Positions 26,085 through 36,122 of a DNA stretch of 64,000 bases are shown here, in pieces. The stretch lies in assembly GCF_001458435.1 (NCBI RefSeq), contig NZ_CYSF01000002.1, positions 62,001 through 126,000 on the forward strand, written 5' to 3'. A program made the position numbers and the translations under genes. Source of the DNA: Thalassovita mediterranea. GTDB taxonomy: Bacteria > Pseudomonadota > Alphaproteobacteria > Rhodobacterales > Rhodobacteraceae. Each line of letters begins with the position of its first letter. Position 1 is the stretch's first letter. Below the pieces are notes generated by a model. That model worked only from the letters and a program-made list of their open reading frames with translations, made no database searches and was not told the origin of the DNA.

Positions 26085-26262
26085 CTCTTGAAACACCGGT
26101 GCCCCCAAGGACGATTGGGGATGAGTTGAGGGCAACCGATACGCCGGTCCGTACGTGATCAATAAACGCACGGGCCGGTAGTCCGGTAAAACCGGGTGAG
26201 CATCAGAGCCACCGAATAAGGCGGTTTACACTCACATGTCCCAGGCTAAAGCCACCACTCAC
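26052..26262 (-). ncRNA. Candidate structured RNA between tsf and the LuxR-type gene
   Basis: No gene is seen between 25,960 and 26,385, yet the DNA holds a series of stems. Listed by plus-strand position, they are GTGAG/CTCAC (26,196-26,235 or 26,258-26,262), CCGGT/ACCGG (26,183-26,195), a 13-bp stem at 26,144-26,178 with one mismatch and one G-U, CCCCAA/TTGGGG (26,103-26,120), and a minus-strand terminator (26,052-26,084). The strand is set by that terminator. It could be a free small RNA or the 3' end of the luxR-type mRNA. I could not match it to 6S, SRP, RNase P or tmRNA. Confidence 0.5.
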
Positions 26263-26283
26263 GGAACGGTTGCACAATGCCAA

Positions 26284-26296
26284 ATATGCTGCATAT
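26284..26296. promoter_or_regulatory. Palindrome ATATGC-T-GCATAT
   Basis: A perfect 6+6 palindrome around one base lies just upstream, in the minus-strand sense, of the candidate structured RNA. It could be an operator for that RNA. No -35/-10 pair was convincing nearby. Confidence 0.3.
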
Positions 26297-26385
26297 GCGA
26301 AAGTATGGTTTTCCGTACCTTGCGTGGTTAACGTGGTCTTTCGCGCTATAACGTGTTGAGTCTACGTGTTTAATTTCCTGAGAAA

Positions 26386-27141
26386 TCAGGCTTCGACCAC
26401 GAACATTTGGTTCTGCAGTGCCGCCTTCAGGACGGCCTGTGCCGTAGTTTCCACATTCAGAGAGTCACGCGCCAGGCGCAGGTGCTTTTCGACTGTTGCC
26501 GGTGTCAGACCCATCAGAAGCGCAATGTCTTGCGTTGTTTTGCCATCGCCAACCCATTGCAGTGCTTCGCGTTGGCGGCGTGTCAGCGTCTGGTTCGGTT
26601 GGGCGTAGGGCAGGGTCATGATTTTAAGGTGGCAGACGTTGTTCATCACCATGATGTCGTCGCCGTGGTCCGCCCAGATTGCGTCAATTTCTTCTTGTGA
26701 GATGTCCGCGCGCGCAGTCAAAGCGATGGCGCCCTTAGCCCGTGGCGAGATGGATTTGAAGCTGATCGAATAGCCGGCTGTGACGTTCATCTTGCGATTA
26801 AACTCAAGCACTTTGCGTTCGCTTTCAGTCAGCGCGCCGGTTTCCAGCATTTCGCCCAAGATCTTCCAACTGGCAGCGCCTTCGTTTTCTAGCACCCATT
26901 TCATCATTGGGCCGTGAAAATACAGACCTTTGCCGATGAATGTATCGGTGTAAGCCGCGTCGTGGTTGGTGAGCATGATAAAATCATCCGGGTCACCCAG
27001 CGACGTTGAGGTGCTGAAGTGGGTGAACCCATAAAGCAGTCGGTCAAACCCGTAGGTCGCCATCTGCCGCGTATGCATGTCCCACAGCTCTTCGATTGAC
27101 TGAGCGTTCGTCAATGCCCGAAGGTACTTACTGTTACGCAT
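26386..27141 (-). CDS. LuxR-type regulator with autoinducer-binding-like domain
   Basis: About 251 residues. The N-terminal autoinducer-binding fold (residues 15-165) is followed by a LuxR/GerE helix-turn-helix (LTRRQREALQWVGDGKTTQDIALLMGL-type, residues ~185-245). The usual Asp-Pro of the ligand pocket (TraR D70-P71) is replaced by FHGP at 75-78, while the later Trp (residue 92) is kept. It may therefore bind a different ligand or none. No luxI synthase is nearby, making it a LuxR solo in this window. A longer TTG-started frame (27,204) is possible, but the ATG at 27,141 is preferred. Confidence 0.85.
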   Translation of the reverse strand: MRNSKYLRALTNAQSIEELWDMHTRQMATYGFDRLLYGFTHFSTSTSLGDPDDFIMLTNHDAAYTDTFIGKGLYFHGPMMKWVLENEGAASWKILGEMLETGALTESERKVLEFNRKMNVTAGYSISFKSISPRAKGAIALTARADISQEEIDAIWADHGDDIMVMNNVCHLKIMTLPYAQPNQTLTRRQREALQWVGDGKTTQDIALLMGLTPATVEKHLRLARDSLNVETTAQAVLKAALQNQMFVVEA

Positions 27142-27469
27142 TACTGTCCCAATCTGTTCTGTCTGTTCATCGCCGTGCAGAAATTTCACGTCTAGAACGG
27201 GCAACTATGTTTGCTTGGTAAAACTTTACATCGCACACTCGGGAATTGTCGAGAGGTGGTGTAGATCAACAATGCAGTAACATATGGGGGTGGTATGGCC
27301 GTTTTATTTACATAATATTTATTATACAATTTTTATAAATTGACATTTAGGGCCGTGTTTTGCGCATCTACGACTACGCTTTTTGTTTCAAATCAGCACC
27401 CTATTCGACGCTGTTAAACGAAAACAGGCGCCGTGGCGCCTGTTTGGTGTTGCGTTTTGATCGTCAGAT
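27142..27469. promoter_or_regulatory. Gap with AT-rich promoter region of the LuxR-type gene
   Basis: This 328-base gap has no gene. It holds an unusually AT-rich stretch at about 27,298-27,342. On the minus strand this contains an extended -10 box TTGTATAAT (27,321-27,329), but no good -35. A minus-strand terminator for gcdH lies at 27,420-27,446. Confidence 0.4.
27420..27446 (-). terminator. Intrinsic terminator of gcdH
   Basis: AAACAGGCGCC and GGCGCCTGTTT form a near-perfect stem. On the minus strand TTTTCGTTT follows. It lies about 25 bases after the gcdH stop. Confidence 0.85.
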
Positions 27470-28690
27470 TTAGAAAAACGCCTGCAATCCGGTTTGTGCG
27501 CGTCCCAGGATCAGTGCGTGTACGTCATGGGCGCCCTCGTAGGTGTTGACCGTTTCCAGGTTCACCATGTGGCGGATCACACCGAATTCCAGGCTGATGC
27601 CGTTGCCGCCGTGCATGTCGCGGGCGTGGCGTGCGATGTCCAGTGCCTTGCCGCAGTTGTTGCGTTTCACGATCGAAATCATCTCCGGCGCTGCTTCAGC
27701 GCGGTCCATCAGGCGGCCCACTTGCAGGCTGGCCTGCAGGCCCAGTGCGATCTCGGTTTGCATGTCGGCCAGTTTCTTCTGGAACAGCTGGGTTTGCGCC
27801 AGCGGTTTTTTGAACTGATGGCGGTCCAGACCGTATTGGCGCGCCGCGTGCCAGCAGAATTCAGCCGCGCCCATCGCGCCCCAGCTGATGCCGTAACGGG
27901 CGCGGTTCAGGCAGCCGAACGGACCTTTCAACCCTTCAACATGTGGCAGCAGCGCGTCTTCACCGACCTCAACATTGTCCAGCACGATCTCACCAGTGAT
28001 CGAGGCGCGCAGCGACATCTTGTTGCCGATCTTGGGCGCGCTCAGTCCCTTCATGCCTTTTTCCAGAACGAAGCCGCGGATCTTGCCGCCGTGCGCTTCG
28101 GATTTGGCCCAAACAACGAAAACGTCTGCGATCGGGCTGTTGGAAATCCACATTTTCGAACCGGTCAACACATAGCCGCCATCGGTCTTCACCGCGCGGG
28201 TTTTCATGCCAGCGGGGTCCGAACCAGCGTCAGGTTCGGTCAGGCCGAAACAGCCGATCCATTCGCCGGACGCCAGTTTAGGCAGGTATTTCTTGCGCTG
28301 CTCTTCGCTGCCGTAGGCATAAATCGGATACATCACCAGCGAGCTTTGCACAGACATCATCGAGCGGTATCCGCTATCCACACGCTCTACCTCGCGGGCG
28401 ACGAGGCCGTAGGCCACGTAACCGGCGGCGATCCCGCCGTATTCCTCGGGGATGGTCGAGCCGAGGAGGCCCATCGCGCCCATTTCACGGAAGATCTCTG
28501 GATCGGTTTCTTCGTTTTCAAAGGCGGACAGAACACGTGGCTGCAGTTTTTCCTGACAATAGGCCGCCGCGCTGTCGCGGATCATGCGTTCGTCTTCGGT
28601 CAGCTGCTGGTCCAGTTTGAACGGATCGGCCCAGTCAAAGGCCCCCAGATCCGGGGCATCTTTGGCGCGCAATGTGGGGCGGTCGGTCAT
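27470..28690 (-). CDS. gcdH: Glutaryl-CoA dehydrogenase
   Basis: 406-residue FAD enzyme of the acyl-CoA dehydrogenase family that oxidises and decarboxylates glutaryl-CoA to crotonyl-CoA in lysine and tryptophan breakdown. Signatures are [33 protein letters not shown] and the catalytic Glu in [15 protein letters not shown]. These fit the glutaryl-specific subgroup rather than medium-chain enzymes. The ATG at 28,690 gives the usual N-terminus, while the longer frame overlaps the divergent LysR promoter. The LysR gene opposite is a probable activator. Confidence 0.94.
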   Translation of the reverse strand: MTDRPTLRAKDAPDLGAFDWADPFKLDQQLTEDERMIRDSAAAYCQEKLQPRVLSAFENEETDPEIFREMGAMGLLGSTIPEEYGGIAAGYVAYGLVAREVERVDSGYRSMMSVQSSLVMYPIYAYGSEEQRKKYLPKLASGEWIGCFGLTEPDAGSDPAGMKTRAVKTDGGYVLTGSKMWISNSPIADVFVVWAKSEAHGGKIRGFVLEKGMKGLSAPKIGNKMSLRASITGEIVLDNVEVGEDALLPHVEGLKGPFGCLNRARYGISWGAMGAAEFCWHAARQYGLDRHQFKKPLAQTQLFQKKLADMQTEIALGLQASLQVGRLMDRAEAAPEMISIVKRNNCGKALDIARHARDMHGGNGISLEFGVIRHMVNLETVNTYEGAHDVHALILGRAQTGLQAFF

Positions 28691-28797
28691 GTGATGATCC
28701 ACTTCATGAGTATTTCGTTCAATTTCCCCTTGGTTACACGGTGATTTTGTCAGATAACAGCAAGTGTTTGGTATTATGTCATGAGGAAAAGTCATAT

Positions 28798-29718
28798 ATG
28801 AGCGCCCCTCGCCCCACAGCCCGCCGCTATTTGCCGTCGATTGCGTCCTTACGCGCGCTGGAGGCGTTGGATCGGCTGGGGAGCGCCACGGCCGTGGCGG
28901 AGGAGCTGTCGCAAACCCAAAGCGCCGTCAGCCGTCAGTTGCAGGCACTGGAAACGCAGCTGGGCACCACTTTGATCATTCGTGACCGCAAACAGATGAA
29001 GCTGACACCCGCCGCCGCCGATTATGCCGCCAGCGTGCGTGAGGCGTTGGATATTATCGCTAAATCCTCGCTCAAGGTGCAGGTCAATCCGGATAGCGGT
29101 TCGCTTAATCTGGCCATTCTGCCGACCTTCGGAATGCGCTGGCTGGTCCCGCGACTGGCGGAGTTTGCCAAGCTGCACCCAGAGATCACCATCAACATGT
29201 CAACGCGGATCAAGCCGTTTAGCTTTTCCGATGAACCCTTTGATGCGGCGTTACATTTTGGATCTGGCGATTTGCCGGGATGCGAGGCGTTGCTGCTGAA
29301 ACCTGAACATGTTGTTCCGGTTTGTGCGCCATCCTTACTGGCGGATGAGGTGGTCGCGCATCCCCGCGATCTGCTGTCCCTGCCCTTGCTGCACATCGAA
29401 ACCCGGCCCGATGCCTGGGCGCAGTGGTTTGCCAGCTACGGCGTCGCGGAAACGGGCATCGCAGGCACGCTGTATGATCAGTTTTCCACCATCACACAGG
29501 CGGCCATTCATGGTCTGGGGGTGGCACTGTTGCCGGATTATCTGGTGGCGCAGGATTTGGCACAGGGTCGGTTGGTGCATGCCTATGGGGCTGCGACACG
29601 GTCGCTGGGGTCCTATTATCTGGTCTGGCCGGTGGAACGGTCCCGCGATCCGGCGCTGCGCACATTTTGTGATTGGTTGGCGACGCAGGCTGAAGATGAG
29701 GATGCCTTGCCTAGATAA
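28798..29718 (+). CDS. LysR family transcriptional regulator (GcvA-like)
   Basis: 306 residues. The N-terminal winged helix (residues 14-75) reads [21 protein letters not shown] with [12 protein letters not shown] as recognition helix. The C-terminal substrate-binding domain runs from about 95 to 300. The subgroup resembles GcvA/AmpR-type regulators. The ATG at 28,798 has a Shine-Dalgarno (GAGGAAAA). The divergent placement to gcdH, with 107 bases between the start codons, is the classic LysR arrangement, so gcdH is the likely target. The intergenic region contains a TTG-N11-CAA element that could be a LysR box, but this is not strong. Confidence 0.88.
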   Translation: MSAPRPTARRYLPSIASLRALEALDRLGSATAVAEELSQTQSAVSRQLQALETQLGTTLIIRDRKQMKLTPAAADYAASVREALDIIAKSSLKVQVNPDSGSLNLAILPTFGMRWLVPRLAEFAKLHPEITINMSTRIKPFSFSDEPFDAALHFGSGDLPGCEALLLKPEHVVPVCAPSLLADEVVAHPRDLLSLPLLHIETRPDAWAQWFASYGVAETGIAGTLYDQFSTITQAAIHGLGVALLPDYLVAQDLAQGRLVHAYGAATRSLGSYYLVWPVERSRDPALRTFCDWLATQAEDEDALPR

Positions 29719-29722
29719 AGAA

Positions 29723-29746
29723 AAGGCCGCGGAAAACCGCAGCCTT
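29723..29746. terminator. Bidirectional terminator between LysR gene and phoB
   Basis: AAGGC-GCGG and CCGC-GCCTT pair with one internal mismatch around an AAAA loop. T-rich tracts follow on both strands, and the minus strand has CCTTTTCTTTA. It ends both convergent transcripts. Confidence 0.7.
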
Positions 29747-29792
29747 ATGCCGTTTTGTCATGCAATCAGGTGGGCAACCGCCCTGCCCTCAT

Positions 29793-30482
29793 TTAGCCAA
29801 GCGCATAGCCCGCGCCACGCACCGTGCGCAGCGGATCGGTGCCGCCGGTCTTGGTCAATGCCTTGCGCAGACGGCCAATGTGGACGTCCACAGTGCGGGT
29901 ATCCACATAGATGTCACGGCCCCAAACACGGTCCAAGAGCTGTTCACGGCTCCAGACGCGACCCGGTTTTTCCATGAAGGTGGACAGCAGACGAAACTCC
30001 GTCGGGCCCAGCTTCAACGCTTCACCATCGCGGGTCACGCGGTGGGTTTCGGCGTCCAGAATGATATCATCATATTCCAAACGTTCGCCCACAGTGGCCG
30101 GACGGGTGCGGCGCAGCTGCGCACGCACGCGGGCCATCAACTCGACGATCGAATAGGGTTTCACCACATAGTCATCGGCGCCGGTTTCCAGACCACGCAC
30201 CTTGTCCACCTCTTCGGAACGGGCCGAGAGCATGATGATCGGAATGTTGCGCGTTTCGCTGCGGGTTTTCAGCTGGCGGCAGACCTCAATCCCCGAAACT
30301 GCGGGCATCATCCAGTCCAGCACGATGATGTCAGGGCTTTCCTCGGCCACCGACATCAACGCCTCTTCGCCGTTTTCGGCCTTCACCACGCGGAAACCTT
30401 CGGCCTCAAGGTTGTAGGCCAACACCTCACGCTGTGCCGGCTCATCCTCGACCACCAGAACGGTTGGTTGACTGGCAGCCAT
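29793..30482 (-). CDS. phoB: Phosphate regulon response regulator PhoB
   Basis: 229 residues. The receiver domain has the acidic pair near residues 12-13, phospho-acceptor Asp56 in DWMMPAVSG and Lys in VKPYS. An OmpR/PhoB winged helix follows (GPTEFRLLSTFMEKPGRVWSREQLLD). It activates pho genes when phosphorylated by PhoR under phosphate limitation. It ends the run phoR-pstSCAB-phoU-phoB on the minus strand and starts three bases after the phoU stop. Its own site is present upstream of pstS. Confidence 0.96.
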   Translation of the reverse strand: MAASQPTVLVVEDEPAQREVLAYNLEAEGFRVVKAENGEEALMSVAEESPDIIVLDWMMPAVSGIEVCRQLKTRSETRNIPIIMLSARSEEVDKVRGLETGADDYVVKPYSIVELMARVRAQLRRTRPATVGERLEYDDIILDAETHRVTRDGEALKLGPTEFRLLSTFMEKPGRVWSREQLLDRVWGRDIYVDTRTVDVHIGRLRKALTKTGGTDPLRTVRGAGYALG

Positions 30483-30485
30483 GGC

Positions 30486-31220
30486 TTAGACCTCACCCAG
30501 TTCCGCGTCGAGGGATGTTTTATCACCCTTCGGGCGGCCATCCTCGGGCAGCGCACCTTCGACCAGATAGACCACCTGTTCGGCGATCGCGGTCACATGG
30601 TCGCCCATGCGTTCGGTGTTCTTGGCGATGAAATGCAGGTGCATACAGGCAGTGATGTTGCGCGGATCTTCCATCATGAAGGTCAGAAACTCGCGGAACA
30701 GCGCGTTATACATCTGGTCCACTTCTTCGTCGCGCGCGATGACGTCACGGGCCAGATCGGGGTCACGCTGAATATAGGCGTCCAGCGCGTCCTTCAGCAT
30801 CAGCTGCACTTCGCGCGCCATGCGACGGATCGCGGCGTGGCTGTCGTTGATCGGGGCCATTTGCACCAGAACGCCGGTCCGCTTGGCCATGTTTTTCGCA
30901 TAGTCGCCAATACGTTCCAGGTTGCCCGAGATTTTCATCACCGACAGTACCACCCGCAGGTCAGACGCCGCGGGCGAGCGCAGGGCGATCAGCTGCGCTG
31001 CCGCTTCGTTGATCTGGTTTTCCAGGGCATCAATGGCCTTGTCGCCCTTGCGCACCTTTTCGGCGGCTTCTTCGTCGCGGTCGTTCAGGCTCTGTGCGGC
31101 TTTCAGGATCGACTCTTCGACCAGACCACCCATTTTCATGATCTGGGCCTGAATGGTTTCCAGATCGCGGTCAAAGGCGGTGACGATGTGGCTTTCGTCC
31201 ATAATGTTGTCGCTGTTCAT
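30486..31220 (-). CDS. phoU: Phosphate signalling regulator PhoU
   Basis: 244 residues with two copies of the PhoU three-helix bundle. Metal-binding E/D-rich motifs are visible (RIGDYAKNMAKR and RMGDHVTAIAEQ). PhoU links the Pst transporter to PhoR and keeps PhoB inactive when phosphate is plentiful. A longer frame runs into pstB. The ATG at 31,220 has a Shine-Dalgarno (AAGGAC) and lies 11 bases after pstB. All residues typical of the family are present. Confidence 0.95.
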   Translation of the reverse strand: MNSDNIMDESHIVTAFDRDLETIQAQIMKMGGLVEESILKAAQSLNDRDEEAAEKVRKGDKAIDALENQINEAAAQLIALRSPAASDLRVVLSVMKISGNLERIGDYAKNMAKRTGVLVQMAPINDSHAAIRRMAREVQLMLKDALDAYIQRDPDLARDVIARDEEVDQMYNALFREFLTFMMEDPRNITACMHLHFIAKNTERMGDHVTAIAEQVVYLVEGALPEDGRPKGDKTSLDAELGEV

Positions 31221-31231
31221 AATACTAGTCC

Positions 31232-32029
<798 letters not shown>

Positions 32030-32054
32030 GGCGAAGATCCCTTTCTCGCACGTA

Positions 32055-33401
32055 TTACCAGCGACGTTCGAACCGGCGGCGCAGGATCACCGCAATCGTG
32101 TTCATGGTCACAAGGAAAATCAATAGGATGATGATGCCGCCCCAAGCGCGTTCATAGAACGCCGGTTCGGCACGTTTGGCCCATTCGTAGATCTGGGCCG
32201 GCATGGCGGAGTTGGGCGACAACAGGCCAGCGCTGATGCTGTCCGGCGCGTTCGAGGCGATGAAACCAATCATCCCGATCAGCAAGAGCGGTGCGGTTTC
32301 ACCCAAAGCCTGTGCCAGACCGATGATGGTGCCGGTCAGAATGCCCGGTGCGGCCAAGGGCAGAACGTGGTGGAACACCGACTGCATTTTCGACGCGCCC
32401 AGACCCAGTGCGGCGTCACGGATCGACGGCGGCACGGCCTTCAGCGAGGCGCGGGTGGAAATGATGATCGTCGGCAGGGTCATCAGCGTCAGCACCAGAC
32501 CACCGACCAGCGGCGCGGATTGCGGCAGGTGCATGTAGTTGATGAATACCGCCAGACCCAGAATACCGAACACAATGGACGGCACCGCGGCGAGGTTTGA
32601 AATGTTCACTTCGATCAGATCGGTGATCCAGTTTTTCGGTGCAAACTCCTCTAGGTAGATGGAGGCCGCAACACCGATTGGCAGCGCCAGCACCAGAACC
32701 ACCAACATCATAAAGAAGCTGCCCATCATCGATACACCGATGCCTGCGGCCTCTGGCCGTTGATCGGAGGCGTCAGCGCCAAAGATGAAGTTGGCGTTAA
32801 AGCGTTTTTCAACCACACCTGCGGCGACCAGTTGATCAACAAAATCCAGCTGCGCGGCCGAGATCTTCTTGTCATTCGCGATGCTTTCGCGTGTCACGCG
32901 GCCTTTCATATAGCCATCAACACGGCTGTTGGTCAGGAAGGTAAATTCGACAGTGGTGCCGATGCGGCTGGTGTCTTCCAGTACGAACTCGCGCAGCTCT
33001 GCGGCGGCGGATTTCGACAGGATGGCGGCCATGTCTTTGGACTTCAGGCCGGTTTCCAGACCCAGCTCTTCAACCTTGGCTTCAAACGCAGTCTTCATCA
33101 GCGGCGCGTAGCCGAAGGTGGACACCTTCTTGATGTCGTCGATGTTGCGGTTGCCCTTTTTGTCCAGCTTGGCCTCTGCCAGCTCAACGTTCAGGGTCAC
33201 AAAGGTTTGCTGAAACGCACCCAGACCGTTGTTCAGGATGGTGCCAACCAGCACGACCAGAACCAGCAGACCGGCGGTGATGGCCGCGATGCCGTAGGCC
33301 TTGAACCGACGTTCAGCAGCGTTGCGCTTCTTGGTCCGCTCATCCGTTTTGTGGATCGAGGTTTTCGGCGGATTGGACGGGGTTTGCGAAATGTCGGTCA
33401 T
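32055..33401 (-). CDS. pstA: Phosphate ABC transporter permease PstA
   Basis: 448 residues, longer than E. coli PstA (296). The C-terminal permease domain has the EAA-type loop ([24 protein letters not shown]) that contacts PstB. An N-terminal transmembrane segment (about residues 35-57) is followed by roughly 150 extra residues, probably a periplasmic insert. The same enlargement is seen in PstC next door. The start overlaps the pstC stop (ATGA), so the pair is coupled. Confidence 0.95.
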   Translation of the reverse strand: MTDISQTPSNPPKTSIHKTDERTKKRNAAERRFKAYGIAAITAGLLVLVVLVGTILNNGLGAFQQTFVTLNVELAEAKLDKKGNRNIDDIKKVSTFGYAPLMKTAFEAKVEELGLETGLKSKDMAAILSKSAAAELREFVLEDTSRIGTTVEFTFLTNSRVDGYMKGRVTRESIANDKKISAAQLDFVDQLVAAGVVEKRFNANFIFGADASDQRPEAAGIGVSMMGSFFMMLVVLVLALPIGVAASIYLEEFAPKNWITDLIEVNISNLAAVPSIVFGILGLAVFINYMHLPQSAPLVGGLVLTLMTLPTIIISTRASLKAVPPSIRDAALGLGASKMQSVFHHVLPLAAPGILTGTIIGLAQALGETAPLLLIGMIGFIASNAPDSISAGLLSPNSAMPAQIYEWAKRAEPAFYERAWGGIIILLIFLVTMNTIAVILRRRFERRW

Positions 33402-34870
33402 TCGTACTGTTCCCGGTATTTGCGCACGATGTAGAGCGCGAGGACATTAAGACCCAGGGTCAAAACAAAGAGCGTCAGGCCAAGGGCAAAGGCCACCAGC
33501 GTTTCGGGCGATGCAAAATCGCCGTCGCCGGTCAGCTGGCTGACGATACGGGTGGTGATGGTGGTCAGTGCCTCCAGCGGGTTAACGGCGAGGCGGGCAA
33601 TGGCCCCTGCCCCCAGCACCACGATCATGGTTTCACCAATCGCACGGCTGGCGGCCAGCAGGATCGCACCAACGATGCCGGGCAGCGCGGCGGGCAGCAC
33701 CACCTGACGGATGGTTTCCGATTTCGTCGCGCCCAAGCCGTAAGAGCCATCGCGCATCGCCTGCGGTACGGCGTTAATGATGTCGTCTGACAGCGAGCTG
33801 ACGAACGGGATCAGCATGATGCCCATCACGATACCAGCTGTTGCAACCGAACGTGCATCGGTCATCCAATTCACACCAAACGTACCACCCTCACCAAACA
33901 TGCTGAGGAGGAAGGGACCGAAGGTGACCAGCGCAAACAGACCGTAAACGATGGTTGGGATACCGGCGAGGATCTCGAGGAGCGGTTTCGCGAAGCCACG
34001 CACGCCTTTGGACGCATATTCGGACAGGTAGATCGCCGCGAACAGACCGATCGGCACTGCAACCAACAGCGCGACCACCGAAATATAGAGCGTCCCCCAG
34101 AGCAAAGGCAGGATCGCCAGTTCTGAGTCACCGCGGAAGTTCGGCGCCCAGACGGTGCCGAAGAAGAAGTCTTTCCAGTCGTGCAGGCCGAAGAAGTTCA
34201 CCGTTTCAAACAGCATCGAGAACACGATGCCCACGGTGGTCAGGATCGCCAGCGACGCAGCGCCGATCAGCAGGGCCAGCACACCGCGTTCCACCACGTT
34301 ACGGGCGCGGTAATGCAGGTTGGTCTTGCTGTAGGAAATGGCAAAACCGACCAGTGCGGCGAGTAGGACAACAATGGTCATCGCCATGGTGCCGGTGGAA
34401 GCCATCGCGCGGTAATCCTGCGCGGCCTGCAGCACCTCAGGGCGGACATCGCTGCCAAGGGCCACACCAATATCGGCCAACGTGGCACGTACGTCGGTTT
34501 GACCTGCGTCCAGTGTACGTGCATCTGCCGCACTCATCGCGCCGGAAGATACCGCAAAATCAAGACCTTCTGCTACGCGCTTCACGTCGCTCATCACCAG
34601 ATCAAGGCTAGATCCTTCGGTGATTGCACTGGCGGGAATGGAACCGGACACCGTTGTGTTGATCAGGCTGGGTTGGGCCAGCAGCCAAACACCCAAAATG
34701 GCGGCCGCAGGCACCAACGCGCTCATCGCGACGTTCATGCCATAAAAATTCGGAAGAGAATGCAGCGCCCGGCTGTCGCCGCCCGCCGAAGCAAGCGCAC
34801 GCTGGCGCCCGAGGATGTAGCCGATCACCGATAGTCCGATCAGCAGTAAGACAAGCCACGAAACAGGCAT
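33398..34870 (-). CDS. pstC: Phosphate ABC transporter permease PstC
   Basis: 490 residues, compared with 319 in E. coli. The permease core with the EAA loop (GSYGLGATKSETIRQVVLPAALPGI) is in the C-terminal half. The first 230 residues carry extra transmembrane segments and a periplasmic-type region. With pstA it forms the membrane channel. A terminator-like hairpin separates it from pstS, which probably lowers its expression relative to the binding protein. Confidence 0.95.
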   Translation of the reverse strand: MPVSWLVLLLIGLSVIGYILGRQRALASAGGDSRALHSLPNFYGMNVAMSALVPAAAILGVWLLAQPSLINTTVSGSIPASAITEGSSLDLVMSDVKRVAEGLDFAVSSGAMSAADARTLDAGQTDVRATLADIGVALGSDVRPEVLQAAQDYRAMASTGTMAMTIVVLLAALVGFAISYSKTNLHYRARNVVERGVLALLIGAASLAILTTVGIVFSMLFETVNFFGLHDWKDFFFGTVWAPNFRGDSELAILPLLWGTLYISVVALLVAVPIGLFAAIYLSEYASKGVRGFAKPLLEILAGIPTIVYGLFALVTFGPFLLSMFGEGGTFGVNWMTDARSVATAGIVMGIMLIPFVSSLSDDIINAVPQAMRDGSYGLGATKSETIRQVVLPAALPGIVGAILLAASRAIGETMIVVLGAGAIARLAVNPLEALTTITTRIVSQLTGDGDFASPETLVAFALGLTLFVLTLGLNVLALYIVRKYREQYE

Positions 34871-34890
34871 GATCTCTCCGATAGTAGAGG

Positions 34891-34927
34891 AAAAAAAGGA
34901 TGGGGGCCGCGCCGGAACGCAGCCCCC
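34891..34927 (-). terminator. Attenuating terminator between pstS and pstC
   Basis: GGGGGC-GCG and CGC-GCCCCC pair with one mismatch. On the minus strand a run of seven T follows after a few bases. It lies just after the pstS stop, so most transcripts may end here and give excess PstS. Confidence 0.75.
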
Positions 34928-34954
34928 TTTGTCGTGTCGACCAGGGGGCCGATA

Positions 34955-36010
34955 TTACATGTTGGCGCCCAGAACCTGCTCTGCCGCGACCGCTTCTTGG
35001 GTGTCGGCCAGTTCAGGGTCAGCAACCAGGCCGTATTCGGCCAGCGGGCCGTCGGAGCCTGCGATTTCGTCAGCGATGAAGAATTCTGCGTATTCTTTCA
35101 GGCCGGGGATCACACCGATGTGGGCTTTCTTCACGTAGAAGAACAGCGGGCGCGATACCGGGTATTCGCCGGTTGCGATCGATTCAGTCGAAGGAACGAT
35201 GCCCGACATGGTCGCCACTTTCAGCTTGTCGGTGTTGTTTTCGTAGAAGGACAGACCGAAGACGCCGATGCCGTCTTTGTTGCTTTCGATGGAGGCCAGG
35301 GTCTCGGTGTAGTCACCGTCGATGTCGACCGATACGCCGTCGGTGCGCAGAGCGATACAGGCTTTTTCGGCTGCTTTGTGCTTGGCTTTGTCGGTGTCAC
35401 CTTCTGCGCCAGCCAGGAAGGCGTCGAATGCGCCGGTGGCTTCACAGCCTGCCAGGATCACTTTGTCTTCGAACACTTCACGGGTGCCGTGCTTGGTGCC
35501 GGGGATGTAAGCGGCCAGGTTCTGCGCCGGGAAGTTGGCGTTTACGTCGGCCCAGGTTTTGTTGGGGTTGGCAACCAGTGCGCCGTCAACCAGGACCTTG
35601 TCGGACAGGGCCAGGAACCAATCGGTCGGGGTGAATTCAAAGGTTTCGCCCTGAATGTCAGAGGCAAATACGATGCCGTCGTAGCCGATGCGGACTTCGA
35701 TGATGTCGGTCACACCGTTTTCGGCACAGGCTTTGATTTCTTTGTCTTTGATTTTGCGCGATGCGTTTGCAACGTCGACGGTGTTTTCGCCAACACCTTC
35801 ACAGAAACGCTTCAGGCCAGCGGAGGAACCGCCCGATTCAACAACGGGGGTCGGGAAGTCGAAGTTTTCGCCAAAGGCTTCGGCAACGATCGAAGCGTAG
35901 GGCAGAACGGTGGAAGAACCGGCAACCTGTACCTGATCACGTGCAGCTGCGGCGGTTGCGGATACGGCCGCGATGGCCAGGGTCGAGGCGGTCAGTTTCA
36001 CGAACGACAT
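34955..36010 (-). CDS. pstS: Phosphate ABC transporter substrate-binding protein PstS
   Basis: 351-residue periplasmic phosphate binder with a signal peptide (MSFVKLTASTLAIAAVSA, cleavage near AAA). The mature N-terminus VAGSSTVLPYASIVAEAF holds the phosphate-binding TVLP loop, and SGGSSAGLKRFCEGVG is the second binding segment. Four or more Cys suggest disulfides. The ATG at 36,010 has a Shine-Dalgarno (CAGGAGAG). A Pho box lies 84 bases upstream, so expression should rise in phosphate starvation. Confidence 0.96.
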   Translation of the reverse strand: MSFVKLTASTLAIAAVSATAAAARDQVQVAGSSTVLPYASIVAEAFGENFDFPTPVVESGGSSAGLKRFCEGVGENTVDVANASRKIKDKEIKACAENGVTDIIEVRIGYDGIVFASDIQGETFEFTPTDWFLALSDKVLVDGALVANPNKTWADVNANFPAQNLAAYIPGTKHGTREVFEDKVILAGCEATGAFDAFLAGAEGDTDKAKHKAAEKACIALRTDGVSVDIDGDYTETLASIESNKDGIGVFGLSFYENNTDKLKVATMSGIVPSTESIATGEYPVSRPLFFYVKKAHIGVIPGLKEYAEFFIADEIAGSDGPLAEYGLVADPELADTQEAVAAEQVLGANM

Positions 36011-36093
36011 GAAAAACTCTCCTGATTTCAGTCTTTGGGTCGTCCCCACGACGACCTCTGACTGGCGATCTAAGCGTGTTGCACGATGCTTTT

Positions 36094-36122
36094 GTGACGC
36101 TTGTGTAACAGGGATATGACAG
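36094..36122 (-). promoter_or_regulatory. Pho box (three tandem units) upstream of pstS
   Basis: On the minus strand CTGTCATATCCCTGTTAC matches the Pho box consensus closely. GTCAT, GTTAC and GTCAC recur at exact 11-base intervals, giving three half-sites for PhoB dimers. The site is 84 bases before the pstS ATG. It is the probable switch for pstSCAB-phoU-phoB. Confidence 0.85.

Noticed and set aside
26052-26262. Assignment as 6S RNA, SRP RNA or tmRNA
   Set aside because: I could not find the SRP GGAAGC loop, a tmRNA tag or T-arm pattern, or a clear 6S central bubble. ygfA/zapA neighbours of 6S are also absent.
27494-28744. A 416-codon plus-strand open frame
   Set aside because: Antisense to glutaryl-CoA dehydrogenase.
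28691-28797. A defined LysR box between gcdH and the LysR gene
   Set aside because: Only a loose TTG-N11-CAA is present. It is too common to call as a separate feature.
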